A stretch of 64,000 bases of DNA from Streptomyces katrae (GCF_000717655.1 NZ_JNZY01000020.1:1-64000), one strand, 5' to 3'. Shown: positions 16,706 to 25,050, counted from the stretch's first letter. Notes: a model not told the origin generated them from the letters alone. Made by a program: numbers and translations.

Positions 16706-17083
16706 ATGTCTCTGAACGTCAAGGAACGCCGCAACAAGGGCGGTACCGTCCTCGTCGCCACCGGCGAGATCAACAGTGAGACCTCCGGACAGCTGCTGCA
16801 GGCCCTGCTGCCGCTGGTCCGCGAGGGCCGGCCGCTGCGCATCGACCTCACGGCCGTCACGTACGTGTCCAGCGCGGGCCTGCGCACCCTGCTCGTCGTC
16901 TACCGCGAGGCCCAGCACGCCGGGGTCGCGGTCACCCTGTACGGGGTGAGCGAGGAAGTCCGGTTCGTCATGTCGGCCACCGGCTTCCTCGACTTCTTCG
17001 AGACCGGTGAAGCGGCGGCCGCGGAGTCCAAGTCCAAGACGGCACTGAAGGCCGCTCCCATGCAAGACGTGGTCGCGCGATGA
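16706..17083 (+). CDS. STAS-domain anti-sigma factor antagonist-like protein 1
   Basis: This 125-residue STAS protein has the phospho-acceptor loop VTYVSSAGLRTLL. Aligned to SpoIIAA, the phosphorylated serine is kept, but the preceding Asp is replaced by Ser and the next Ser by Ala, as in many actinobacterial antagonists. A C-terminal ~25-residue Ala/Lys-rich tail is extra. It should be toggled by the RsbW-type kinase and SpoIIE phosphatase encoded 2.5-4 kb downstream. Its stop overlaps the start of glgX by four bases, so antagonist and debranching enzyme are made together. Confidence 0.9.
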   Translation: MSLNVKERRNKGGTVLVATGEINSETSGQLLQALLPLVREGRPLRIDLTAVTYVSSAGLRTLLVVYREAQHAGVAVTLYGVSEEVRFVMSATGFLDFFETGEAAAAESKSKTALKAAPMQDVVAR

Positions 17084-19215
17084 CCGAGGCCCAGTCCGAG
17101 CAGGTCCTGCGCGTCGACGCGTACCCGACCCACGAAGTGGGCGGGTACCGCGTCCGCGCCGGCAAGCCGTTCCCCTTCGGGGCCAACGTGGTCCCCGGCG
17201 GGGTCAGTTTCTCCGTCTTCTCCGACCAGGCGACCACCATGACCCTGGTCATCTTCAAGCGCGGAGAGCCCGAGCCGATGGCCGAGCTGGAATTCCCCGA
17301 GGAGTTCCGCACCGGCAGCGTCTTCGCCATGACGGTCTTCGGCCTCGACCACGAGAACATCGAGTACGGGTACCGGGCCGACGGCCCGTACGACCCGGTC
17401 ACCGGCCACCGCTTCGACGCCCGGCAGATCCTCTCCGACCCGTACGCCCGGCTGATCGCCGGCCGCGACGTGTGGGGCGTGGAGCCGGACCGAAGCCGCG
17501 GCTACCAGTACCGTTCGCGCGTCTGCCTCCAGGACTTCGACTGGGGCGACGACACGCCGCTGCGGCTCCCCGCCGAGGACCTCGTCGTCTACGAGACCCA
17601 CGTGCGCGGCTTCACCCGGCACCCGTCCTCGCAGGTCACCGCCCCCGGCACCTTCGCGGGGCTGCGGGAGAAGATCCCGTACCTGAAGGAGCTCGGGATC
17701 AACTGCATCGAGCTGCTCCCGGTGTTCGAGTTCGACGAGAGCGACAACATGCGCTCCAACCCGGAGACGGGCGAGCACCTCTTCGACTACTGGGGCTACA
17801 ACACCGTCTCGTTCTTCGCGCCCAAGGCCGGCTACGCGGCCACCGGACGCTACGGGATGCAGGGCGACGAGTTCCGCACCCTGATCAAGGACCTGCACGC
17901 GGCCGGCATCGAGGTCATCCTCGACGTCGTCTTCAACCACACCGCCGAGGGCAACGAGCAGGGCCCGACGATCTCCTTCAAGGGGCTCGACAACGCCACG
18001 TACTACATGCTCACGCCCGAGGGGTACTACTTCAACTTCAGCGGCACGGGCAACACGGTCAACTGCAACCACCCCGTCGTGCGCAACTTCGTGCTCGACT
18101 GCCTGCGCCACTGGGTCGCCGACTACCACATCGACGGCTTCCGCTTCGACCTCGCGGCCATCCTCGGCCGGGCCCTGGACGGCACTCCGCTGCCCAACCC
18201 GCCGCTGCTGGAGCTGCTCGCGTACGACCCGGTCCTGCGGCACACCAAGCTCATCGCCGAGGCCTGGGACGCCGGCGGCCTCTACGAGGTCGGCAACTTC
18301 CCGGCGTACGGCCGCTGGGCCGAGTGGAACGGGAAGTACCGCGACACCGTGCGCAGCTTCCTCAAGGGCGACCCCGGGGTGACCGGGGAGCTCGCCACCC
18401 GGATCGCCGGCTCGCCCGACCTGTACTCGAGCCGCGGCACCTCCGCCTCGGTCAACTTCCTCACCGCCCACGACGGTTTCACCCTGGCCGACCTCGTCTC
18501 GTACAACGACAAGCACAACGAGGCGAACGGCGAGGGCAACAACGACGGGGCCAACGACAACAACAGCTGGAACTGCGGGGCCGAAGGACCGACGGACGAC
18601 CCCGAGGTCAACCGGCTGCGGCTGCGGCAGATGAAGAACGCCCTGGCCATCCTCTTCACCAGCCAGGGCATCCCGATGCTGCTGGCCGGCGACGAGGTCG
18701 CGCGCACCCAGCAGGGCAACAACAACACGTACTGCCAGGACAACGAGCTGTCCTGGTTCGACTGGAGCCAGGTCGACGACAACGCCGAACTGCTCCGGTT
18801 CACCCGGGAGATGATCGCCTTCCGCGGGCACCACCGCGAACTGCGCTCCACCTCCCACCCCACCGGCCAGGTCCGCGAGAGCCTCGGACTGCCGGACATC
18901 AGCTGGCACGGCGAGCGGGCCTGGCAGCCCGACTGGTCGGCGGAGAGCCGGCTGCTGGCGGTGGCCCGCTCCGGCACCGGGGACGACGACGTGGTGTACG
19001 TGGCCATGAACTCGCACTGGGAGCCGCACGACCTGGAGCTGCCCGCGCTGCCGCACGGGCGCAGCTGGCACCTGTTCGCGGACACCGGGGCCGAGGCCCC
19101 GCACGACATCCGCACACCGGGCGGTGAGCCCGAGCTGGAGAACGCCGGGAAGTACCTGATCGGTCCGCGCTCGGTCGTGATCCTGGTCGGCCGCACGCCC
19201 GATCCCGAGCTCTAG
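17080..19215 (+). CDS. glgX: Glycogen debranching enzyme (GlgX/TreX-type)
   Basis: At 711 residues this is full length for GlgX. An N-terminal CBM48 domain (~1-150) precedes the GH13 barrel with the four conserved regions: DVVFNHTAEG, GFRFDLAAIL (Asp nucleophile), LIAEAWD (Glu acid/base) and FLTAHDGFT. The isoamylase subfamily marker NCGAEGPTDDPEV is present. It hydrolyses alpha-1,6 branches of glycogen limit dextrin to free maltooligosaccharides in the cytoplasm. It is embedded in the partner-switching block between two STAS genes, with translational coupling to the first. No glgP, treY or treZ is near, which sets it apart from ordinary glycogen or trehalose operons. Confidence 0.95.
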   Translation: MTEAQSEQVLRVDAYPTHEVGGYRVRAGKPFPFGANVVPGGVSFSVFSDQATTMTLVIFKRGEPEPMAELEFPEEFRTGSVFAMTVFGLDHENIEYGYRADGPYDPVTGHRFDARQILSDPYARLIAGRDVWGVEPDRSRGYQYRSRVCLQDFDWGDDTPLRLPAEDLVVYETHVRGFTRHPSSQVTAPGTFAGLREKIPYLKELGINCIELLPVFEFDESDNMRSNPETGEHLFDYWGYNTVSFFAPKAGYAATGRYGMQGDEFRTLIKDLHAAGIEVILDVVFNHTAEGNEQGPTISFKGLDNATYYMLTPEGYYFNFSGTGNTVNCNHPVVRNFVLDCLRHWVADYHIDGFRFDLAAILGRALDGTPLPNPPLLELLAYDPVLRHTKLIAEAWDAGGLYEVGNFPAYGRWAEWNGKYRDTVRSFLKGDPGVTGELATRIAGSPDLYSSRGTSASVNFLTAHDGFTLADLVSYNDKHNEANGEGNNDGANDNNSWNCGAEGPTDDPEVNRLRLRQMKNALAILFTSQGIPMLLAGDEVARTQQGNNNTYCQDNELSWFDWSQVDDNAELLRFTREMIAFRGHHRELRSTSHPTGQVRESLGLPDISWHGERAWQPDWSAESRLLAVARSGTGDDDVVYVAMNSHWEPHDLELPALPHGRSWHLFADTGAEAPHDIRTPGGEPELENAGKYLIGPRSVVILVGRTPDPEL

Positions 19216-19267
19216 CCGCACCTGCCCTGACCCAACGCTCCCACCGTACGGCCGAAGGAGACCTCAC

Positions 19268-19579
19268 ATGCCGCTTTCCGTGTCCCTGAGCATCGAGGGC
19301 GACACCACCGTGATCGAGCTGGCGGGCGAGCTGGACGCCAAGACCGCGCCGGAGTTCCACCAGACCATCGAGAAGGCCGCCGGGCACGGCACCGGCACGG
19401 TCGAGATCAGGATGGCCGGTGTCGGCTACATGGCCAGCGCCGGACTGCGGTCCCTGGTCTTCGCCCAGCAGAAGGTGGCGGACCACGTGACCATCAAGGT
19501 GGTCGGCGCGATCGAGCCCGTGTCCCGGACCATCCGGACGGCCGGGCTGGACCGCAGCATCGTGCTCTCCGATGAGTGA
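19268..19579 (+). CDS. STAS-domain anti-sigma factor antagonist-like protein 2
   Basis: This 103-residue STAS protein is nearly a bare domain. Its acceptor loop is VGYMASAGLRSLV: the serine is retained while the usual preceding Asp is Ala. It begins after GAAGGAG at 19268 and ends where the RsbW-like gene starts. As a second antagonist it may compete with the first for the same kinase, or pair with a different partner; sequence alone does not decide. Confidence 0.9.
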   Translation: MPLSVSLSIEGDTTVIELAGELDAKTAPEFHQTIEKAAGHGTGTVEIRMAGVGYMASAGLRSLVFAQQKVADHVTIKVVGAIEPVSRTIRTAGLDRSIVLSDE

Positions 19580-19584
19580 ATCGC

Positions 19585-20049
19585 ATGAGTGACATGGTCG
19601 AACTGGCGAGGACGCCCGCCGAACTGGAGGTACCCGCCACCGTGGGGGCACTGGGCGACATCGCCTCGTTCGTCCTGCGGCTGGCCGGCCGGGCGGCGCT
19701 GGACAAGGGCGCCGCGTACCGGATCCGGCTGGCCGTGGACGAGCTGGCCACGAACATCGTGATGCACGGGTACCGGGGCGGCGACGGGCGGATCACCGTC
19801 CGCGGCCGCTCCGGTCCCGGCCGGGTGCAGATCTCCATCGCGGACTCCGCACCGGCCTTCGACCCCGTCGCGGGCTGCCTGCCCCCCGCCCCCGGGACTC
19901 CCCCCGAGCGGCGGCGGATCGGCGGACTCGGCATCCACCTGGCGCTGACCAGCGTGGACGAATTCAGCTACGAACGCAGGGACGGCCGCAACATCAGCAC
20001 GCTGACTGTGAAGGCTGAGGGGACGGACCCATGCCCTCCACGACCGTGA
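19585..20049 (+). CDS. RsbW/SpoIIAB-like anti-sigma/serine kinase
   Basis: This protein of about 154 residues has a GHKL ATPase fold. The N box is LAVDELATNIVMHGY, the D box ISIADSAPAFDP (the usual Gly after Asp is Ser), and the G2 box RIGGLGIHLALTSVDEF. It should phosphorylate one or both STAS proteins and release or sequester a partner. No sigma factor is encoded in the locus, so the regulated partner is unknown. ATG 19585 was chosen; GTG 19576 is three codons upstream and overlaps the STAS stop. The 3' end overlaps the phosphatase gene by 19 bases. Confidence 0.9.
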   Translation: MSDMVELARTPAELEVPATVGALGDIASFVLRLAGRAALDKGAAYRIRLAVDELATNIVMHGYRGGDGRITVRGRSGPGRVQISIADSAPAFDPVAGCLPPAPGTPPERRRIGGLGIHLALTSVDEFSYERRDGRNISTLTVKAEGTDPCPPRP

Positions 20050-21296
20050 TCATCCTCGACGAGTACCCGCCGCCTCCGCCCGAGCTGCTCGACGCGCTCC
20101 GGTCGATGGACGCGGAACTCGTCGCCCGCACCCTGACGGAGCTGCACACCGGCACGCTGGAGGAGCTGCCCACCGCCGACGTGTTGCTCGCCCCGGCCGA
20201 GGCCGACGGCGAGTCGGTACGCCTCGCCGTACGGCGGCTGCGCCGCTGGGGCGGGGCCCCCATCGTGGTCGTCTGGACGGTGACGGAGTTCGCCGCCCTG
20301 GAGGAGCACGTCCGGCTCGGCCACGACTACCTCGTACCGCCCTTCCTGCCCGCCCTCGTCGGGGCCCGGCTGCACAGCTGCTCGGAGCGCGCCGGACTCG
20401 GGCGCACCCTGCGCGAAGCCGATGCCCGCGCCGAACTCATGGGGTACGAAAAGGAGTTGGAGATCGGCCGGGAGATCCAGGCCGGCTTCCTGCCGGAATC
20501 GCTGCCGGTCCCCGAAGGCTGGGAGATCGACGTCCGGTTCCGGCCCGCCCGGCAGGTCGCCGGGGACTTCTACGACGTCTTCGAGATCTCCCGCGGCCGC
20601 CGCCTCGCCTTCGTCGTCGCCGACGTCTGCGACAAGGGCGTCGGCGCCGCGCTGTTCATGGCGCTCATCCGCTCGCTGCTGCGGCACACCGCGGAGAACA
20701 GCGGACTGCAGCACCTGGTGGCCGCCGGACGGGCCGGCGGAAGCCGGCGGGTCCCGGTGGTCGGCGCGACACCGCTGCTCAACGCGGTCACCGCCACCAA
20801 CGGCTACCTGACCCGCAACCACCTGAGACAGGGCTACTTCGCCACCCTGTTCTTCGGTGTGCTCGACCCGCTGACCGGCAGCCTCGTGTACATCAACGGG
20901 GGCCACAACGCGCCGCTGCTGCTGCGCGCCGAAGGCGGCGACCCGCTCGCCCTGGAGGTCACCGGGCCGGCCGTCGGGGTGCTGCCGGACTGCGTGTACA
21001 CCCTCGGCTACGCCCAGCTGGACCCCGGCGACACCCTGTTCGCGTTCACGGACGGAGTGCCCGAGGCCCGCTGTCCGGCCGGCAGCTTCCTCGGTGACGA
21101 GCGGATGCTGGAGCTGCTCGCCGGCCCGCCGGTGAGCGGCAGGGAGGTGGTCGACCGGATCGACACGGCCGTACGGGAGCACACGGGCACGGCCGAACAG
21201 CACGACGATGTCACCATGCTGGCCCTGCACCGGCCACGTGCGGCGCGGGGGCCGCACGGGGACCGGCCCGCGGCGGCCCGTACGGCGGTGGCCTGA
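20031..21296 (+). CDS. SpoIIE/RsbU-type PP2C phosphatase with pseudo-receiver
   Basis: This protein has 421 residues. Residues ~5-120 look like a degenerate receiver domain: hydrophobic strands are kept, but the phospho-Asp position reads LLAPAEADG, so it is probably not phosphorylated. A short coiled linker leads to the SpoIIE phosphatase domain (~150-400) with metal-binding Asp residues in QVAGDFYDVF, VADVCDKGVGAAL, FAFTDGVPEA and HDDVTML. It should dephosphorylate the STAS proteins and switch the module on. Its stop shares TGATG with the MinD-like gene. Confidence 0.92.
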   Translation: MPSTTVIILDEYPPPPPELLDALRSMDAELVARTLTELHTGTLEELPTADVLLAPAEADGESVRLAVRRLRRWGGAPIVVVWTVTEFAALEEHVRLGHDYLVPPFLPALVGARLHSCSERAGLGRTLREADARAELMGYEKELEIGREIQAGFLPESLPVPEGWEIDVRFRPARQVAGDFYDVFEISRGRRLAFVVADVCDKGVGAALFMALIRSLLRHTAENSGLQHLVAAGRAGGSRRVPVVGATPLLNAVTATNGYLTRNHLRQGYFATLFFGVLDPLTGSLVYINGGHNAPLLLRAEGGDPLALEVTGPAVGVLPDCVYTLGYAQLDPGDTLFAFTDGVPEARCPAGSFLGDERMLELLAGPPVSGREVVDRIDTAVREHTGTAEQHDDVTMLALHRPRAARGPHGDRPAAARTAVA

Positions 21297-22039
21297 TGAC
21301 CCGGACCATCGTGGTGCACTCGCACCGCGGCGGCACCGGGAAGTCCTCGGTACTGGCGAACCTGGCCCTGCTCATCGCGGGCGAGGGACGCCGGGTGGGG
21401 GTGGTCGACACGGACATCCAGTCGCCCACCCTGGACCTGCTCTTCCGGCTCGGCCCGGGCCCCTCCCTGGCCGACTACCTGCTCGGGCGCTGCGAGATCG
21501 AGGCCACGGCCCAGCAGGCCGGCGTGCCCGGGCTGTACGTCGTACCGGCCCGGACCGGGACGGCGGCGCTGCGCGAGCTCATGACGAGCGGCTACGACGT
21601 GGGGCTGCTGCCGGAGGGCTTCGACCGGCTGGCCGACCACTACGCGCTCGACGTGCTGCTGCTCGACACCCACGCCGGGCTCAACAACGAGTCGGTGACC
21701 GCCATGGCGAGCGCCGACGTACTGATGATCATGGCCCGGGCCGACCGGATCGACCTCTCCGGAGTCGAGGAGACCATCGCCCTGGCCGGGCGGCTGCCCT
21801 GCCGGCGGACCCTGGTCATGAGCATGGCCCCCGAGGGCATCGACGGGGAAACGGTCCGCCGGCGCTGCGAGGAGGTGTACGGCGCCCCCCTGGCCGGAAT
21901 CCTTCCGTATGTGCCGGAAATGGCCGCCCTGTGCGGTGAACGCATATTCGCCGAAGCGCACCCCGACCACCCCCTGGTCGGTGAATTCCGCACCATCATC
22001 TCCGCGTTGGACGCACCTCACGAAGTATCGCGCGCCTGA
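21296..22039 (+). CDS. MinD/ParA-family P-loop ATPase
   Basis: A 247-residue SIMIBI ATPase. The P-loop is SHRGGTGKSSVLANLALL; the signature first lysine of the deviant Walker A (KGGxGKT) is Arg here, while the second Lys is kept. VVDTDIQSPTLDLLF and VLLLDTHAGLNNESV supply the Walker A' and B aspartates. No DNA-binding segment and no clear amphipathic C-terminal helix are evident. ParA/MinD proteins position complexes at membranes or nucleoid; coupling to the SpoIIE gene suggests it is part of, or the output of, the partner-switch module. It is the last gene before a hairpin. Confidence 0.9.
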   Translation: MTRTIVVHSHRGGTGKSSVLANLALLIAGEGRRVGVVDTDIQSPTLDLLFRLGPGPSLADYLLGRCEIEATAQQAGVPGLYVVPARTGTAALRELMTSGYDVGLLPEGFDRLADHYALDVLLLDTHAGLNNESVTAMASADVLMIMARADRIDLSGVEETIALAGRLPCRRTLVMSMAPEGIDGETVRRRCEEVYGAPLAGILPYVPEMAALCGERIFAEAHPDHPLVGEFRTIISALDAPHEVSRA

Positions 22040-22051
22040 CGCTCCCCCCTT

Positions 22052-22071
22052 ACGCCCCCTGCGGGGGGCGT
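22052..22071. terminator. Hairpin between MinD-like and third DJ-1 gene
   Basis: ACGCCCCC (22052-22059) and GGGGGCGT (22064-22071) form an 8-bp G+C-rich stem with TGCG loop, followed by GTTG and no long T-run. It could be a partial terminator lowering expression of the downstream enzyme block, or an mRNA-processing/stabilising stem. It marks the most likely subdivision of the 24-gene locus. Confidence 0.55.
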
Positions 22072-22109
22072 GTTGAATCGGCAGCGATTCCAGAACAAGG
22101 AGAGAAGTC

Positions 22110-22850
22110 ATGAAGATTCTCGTCGTCATGACGGCCAAGGCAACGCTCCACCTGTTGGACGGGGAACAGCACCCCTCGGGATTCTGGGCCGAGGAATTCG
22201 TCGTCCCCTTCACCCTCTTCAAGGCCGCAGGCCACACCGTGGACGTGGCGACGATCGGGGGCCAGGCCCCCACGGTCGACCGGACCAGCATCGACCCCCA
22301 GTTCCTCCAGTGGGTCCGCCCCCAGGGCTCGCCGGACGAGGACGCGGCCAACGCCGCCGAGTACGTCAGAGTCATCGAGAACACCCCCCAGCTCAAGAAC
22401 CCCCTCGCAGTGGAATCCCTCACCGAGAAGGACATCGCCGACTACGACGGCATCTACGTCAGCGGCGGCCACGGCGCGATCGGGGACCTGCCCAAGTCCG
22501 ACGAGCTCGCCCAGATCCTGCGGTGGGCCATCGCCGCGGACAAACCGCTCGCCACCGTCTGCCACGGCCACACCTCCCTGCTCTCCCTGCGCGACGGAGA
22601 AGGCCACTGGCCGTTCGAGGGCTACCGGATGACGGCCTTCTCGCACAGCGAGGAGATGGTCACCAACATGGCCGGCCGGCTCCCGCTGATCCTCGAGGCC
22701 GAGCTCACCCGGCTCGGCGCGCGCTACGAGAAGGCCGAGGCGATCTGGGACTCGCACGTGGTCGTGGACCGCAAGCTCACCACCGGCCAGAACCCGTACT
22801 CCTCCAAAGCCCTCGCAGAGACGTTCCTGACGCAGCTCGCGAAGGGCTAG
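22110..22850 (+). CDS. DJ-1/PfpI-family protein, HchA-like (third of three)
   Basis: A 246-residue protein with the lid-containing layout of HchA/Hsp31-type and class-III DJ-1 proteins: MKILVVMTAKATLHLLDG, then SGFWAEEFVVPFTLFKAAGHTVD, with the conserved acidic E-E pair. C151 lies in LATVCHGHTSLLS. Enzymes of this type act as glyoxalase III (glutathione-independent methylglyoxal to D-lactate) or glutamine-amidotransferase-like hydrolases. AAGGAG precedes the ATG. Next downstream is an aldehyde dehydrogenase. Confidence 0.9.
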   Translation: MKILVVMTAKATLHLLDGEQHPSGFWAEEFVVPFTLFKAAGHTVDVATIGGQAPTVDRTSIDPQFLQWVRPQGSPDEDAANAAEYVRVIENTPQLKNPLAVESLTEKDIADYDGIYVSGGHGAIGDLPKSDELAQILRWAIAADKPLATVCHGHTSLLSLRDGEGHWPFEGYRMTAFSHSEEMVTNMAGRLPLILEAELTRLGARYEKAEAIWDSHVVVDRKLTTGQNPYSSKALAETFLTQLAKG

Positions 22851-22883
22851 CACAGCCCCCGCATCCGACACCGGAAGGCAGCC

Positions 22884-24368
22884 ATGACCAAGCGCGCGCT
22901 CAGCGACCAGCCCTTGGCCAACCCCGGGAAGCTGTTCATCGGCGGCACATGGGTCTCGGCCCAGGACGGCCGTACCGAACCGGACATCAGCCCCGTGGAC
23001 GGACAGGAGATCGTGCCGGTGGCCCAGGCCACCGCCGCCGACGCGGACGCCGCCGTGGCGGCCGCCCGCCAGGCGTACGAGGAGGGTCCCTGGAGCAGAC
23101 TGTCCGCCCAGGAACGCGCGCTGCGGCTGAACCGGGTCGGTGAGCTCATCGAGCGCGACCTGGAGGAGATCGCCCTGCTGGAGACGGTGGACATGGGCAA
23201 GCCGTTCGCCTTCTCCAGCACGGTCGACGCCCCGATGGCCGCCCAGCTCATGCACTACTACGCCGGCGCCGTGACCCGCGTCGACGGCTCCTCGCGGGCC
23301 CCGGCCGGCGGGCAGCTCGCGTACACCCTGCGCGAGCCGCTGGGCGTGGTCTGCGCCATCACCCCGTTCAACTTCCCGCTGCTGCTGTCGATGACGAAGA
23401 TCGCACCGGCGCTGGCGGCGGGCAACACGGTCGTCCACAAGCCCTCCCCGGCCACCCCGCTCACCGCACTGAAGATCGCCGAGCTCTTCCAGGAGGCGGA
23501 GATCCCGGACGGCGTGCTGAACGTCATCACCGGTCCGGGCGTGGAACTGGGTGAGACCCTCACCGGCCACCCCGACATCGACAAGATCGCCTTCACCGGC
23601 TCCACCTCGGTCGGCCAGACGATCATCCGCAAGGCCGCAGGAACCCTCAAGAAGGTGACGATGGAGCTCGGCGGCAAGTCCGCCAACATCGTCTTCGCCG
23701 ACGCCGACCTGGACGCCGCCGAGGAACTTGCCTTCTTCGGCATCTACTACAACAAGGGCGAGATCTGCACCGCGGGCTCCCGGCTGCTGCTCCAGCGCCC
23801 CATCCACGACGAGCTGGTCGAGCGCCTGGTCCGGCGCGCGGCCGCCCTCAAGCCCGGCGACCCGCGCGACCCGGAGACCCTGTTCGGGCCGCTGGCCCAC
23901 CGCGGCCAGTTCGAGAAGGTCAGCTCGTACATCGAGGTCGGCGAGAAGGAAGGCGCCATGCTGCGCACCGGCGGCACCGGCTGGACCCCGGAGGGGGCCT
24001 CCAGCCAGGGCCTGTACTTCCTGCCGACGATCTTCACCGGCGTCGACAACGGCATGCGGATCGCCCAGGAGGAGATCTTCGGGCCGGTCCTGTCGATCAT
24101 CCCCTTCGACACCGAGGACGACGCGATCCGGATCGCCAACGACAGCGCGTACGGGCTCGCCGCCGGTGTCCACACCAAGGACCTGCGGCGCGCCCACCGG
24201 GTGGCCTCGCAGATCAAGGCCGGCACGGTCTGGGTGAATTGCTACAACCAGTACGACCCCTCCGTGCCGTACGGCGGCTACAAGGCTTCCGGATACGGGC
24301 GCGAGTGCGGACCGGAGTCCCTCGAGAGCTACACCCAGACCAAGTCGGTCTGGATCGGCATGGACTGA
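22884..24368 (+). CDS. NAD(P)-dependent aldehyde dehydrogenase
   Basis: This 494-residue ALDH-superfamily enzyme has E261 in VTMELGGKSANIVF and the nucleophile C295 in GEICTAGSR, with the cofactor loop GSTSVGQTI. It oxidises an aldehyde to the acid in the cytoplasm; the class is closest to betaine/aminobutyraldehyde-type and general ALDHs. Its position between a DJ-1 protein and the molybdenum hydroxylase genes suggests a shared aldehyde pathway. GGAAGG lies before the ATG. Confidence 0.94.
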   Translation: MTKRALSDQPLANPGKLFIGGTWVSAQDGRTEPDISPVDGQEIVPVAQATAADADAAVAAARQAYEEGPWSRLSAQERALRLNRVGELIERDLEEIALLETVDMGKPFAFSSTVDAPMAAQLMHYYAGAVTRVDGSSRAPAGGQLAYTLREPLGVVCAITPFNFPLLLSMTKIAPALAAGNTVVHKPSPATPLTALKIAELFQEAEIPDGVLNVITGPGVELGETLTGHPDIDKIAFTGSTSVGQTIIRKAAGTLKKVTMELGGKSANIVFADADLDAAEELAFFGIYYNKGEICTAGSRLLLQRPIHDELVERLVRRAAALKPGDPRDPETLFGPLAHRGQFEKVSSYIEVGEKEGAMLRTGGTGWTPEGASSQGLYFLPTIFTGVDNGMRIAQEEIFGPVLSIIPFDTEDDAIRIANDSAYGLAAGVHTKDLRRAHRVASQIKAGTVWVNCYNQYDPSVPYGGYKASGYGRECGPESLESYTQTKSVWIGMD

Positions 24369-24369
24369 C

Positions 24370-24425
24370 GACAGACCGACAGGCCGACAGGCCGACTGAA
24401 CGACAGACCGACCGAGCGACCGAGT
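24370..24425. repeat. Octamer tandem array, seven units
   Basis: From 24370 the sequence runs in seven 8-base units: GACAGACC, GACAGGCC (twice), GACTGAAC, GACAGACC, GACCGAGC, GACCGAGT. All start GAC and most fit GACNGRCC. The array fills the gap between the aldehyde dehydrogenase stop and the AGGAG ribosome site of the next gene. It looks like slippage-prone DNA that could change the distance between the two genes. Confidence 0.85.
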
Positions 24426-24435
24426 AGGAGCGGCA

Positions 24436-25050
24436 ATGCGCACAGGCATCATCGGCACCGGGCGGATCGGTTCCACCCTCGCGCGGATCCTGGTGGCGGC
24501 CGGACACGAGGTCTTGTTGGCCAACGCCCGCGGCCCCCGGTCCATCGGCCCGTTACTGGCCGAACTGGGTCCGGCGGCCTCGGCGGCGCACCCCGCCGAG
24601 GCCGCCGACCAGGCCGAACTGCTGGTGCTGATGGTGCCGTACGCGAGCATCCGCGGGCTCCTTGCGCCCGCGGCCGTACAGGACAAGGTGCTGGTCGACG
24701 CCACGAACGCGTTCGGCGGCGCGGGCGCACCCGCGGATCTGGGCGACCGCAGTTCCAGCGAACTGGTCGCCGAGTGGTATCCCGGCGCCCGCGTCGTGAA
24801 ATCCCTGAACACCATGCATTTCGAGACTCTCGCCGTCGCCGGCACCGCGGGGGGCGAACGCCTGGCCCATTTCACGGCGGGCGATGACGAGAAGGCGAAG
24901 GAAATCGTCGCGGGAATCATCACGGATCTGGGATTCGCCCCCGTCGACACCGGCTCGCTGCACTCCGGAGGAATTCTCCAGCAGCCCGGCGGGCCCCTTT
25001 TCAACCGGCCGCTCACGGAAGCGCAGGCGCTGGCATGGATATCTCACTGA
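24436..25050 (+). CDS. NADPH-dependent F420 reductase-like Rossmann protein; contains TTA codon
   Basis: A 204-residue protein of the FNO-like (F420H2:NADP oxidoreductase) NAD(P)-binding family. IGTGRIGSTLARIL (residues 5-18) is the Rossmann loop, ANARGPRSIG fits the NADP 2'-phosphate site, and VVKSLNTMHFETLA is the usual active-site segment. Family members move hydride between F420 and NADP or reduce small carbonyls. Codon 40 (24553-24555) is TTA, the rare leucine codon read by the bldA tRNA in Streptomyces, so translation may be limited to development. It overlaps the iron-sulfur subunit gene by 16 bases. Confidence 0.87.
   Translation: MRTGIIGTGRIGSTLARILVAAGHEVLLANARGPRSIGPLLAELGPAASAAHPAEAADQAELLVLMVPYASIRGLLAPAAVQDKVLVDATNAFGGAGAPADLGDRSSSELVAEWYPGARVVKSLNTMHFETLAVAGTAGGERLAHFTAGDDEKAKEIVAGIITDLGFAPVDTGSLHSGGILQQPGGPLFNRPLTEAQALAWISH

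Noticed and set aside
22050..25016. A 988-codon minus-strand frame antisense to DJ-1, ALDH and reductase genes
   Set aside because: It has no recognisable domain, and the plus-strand genes have clear motifs and ribosome sites. Long antisense frames are usual at this G+C content.
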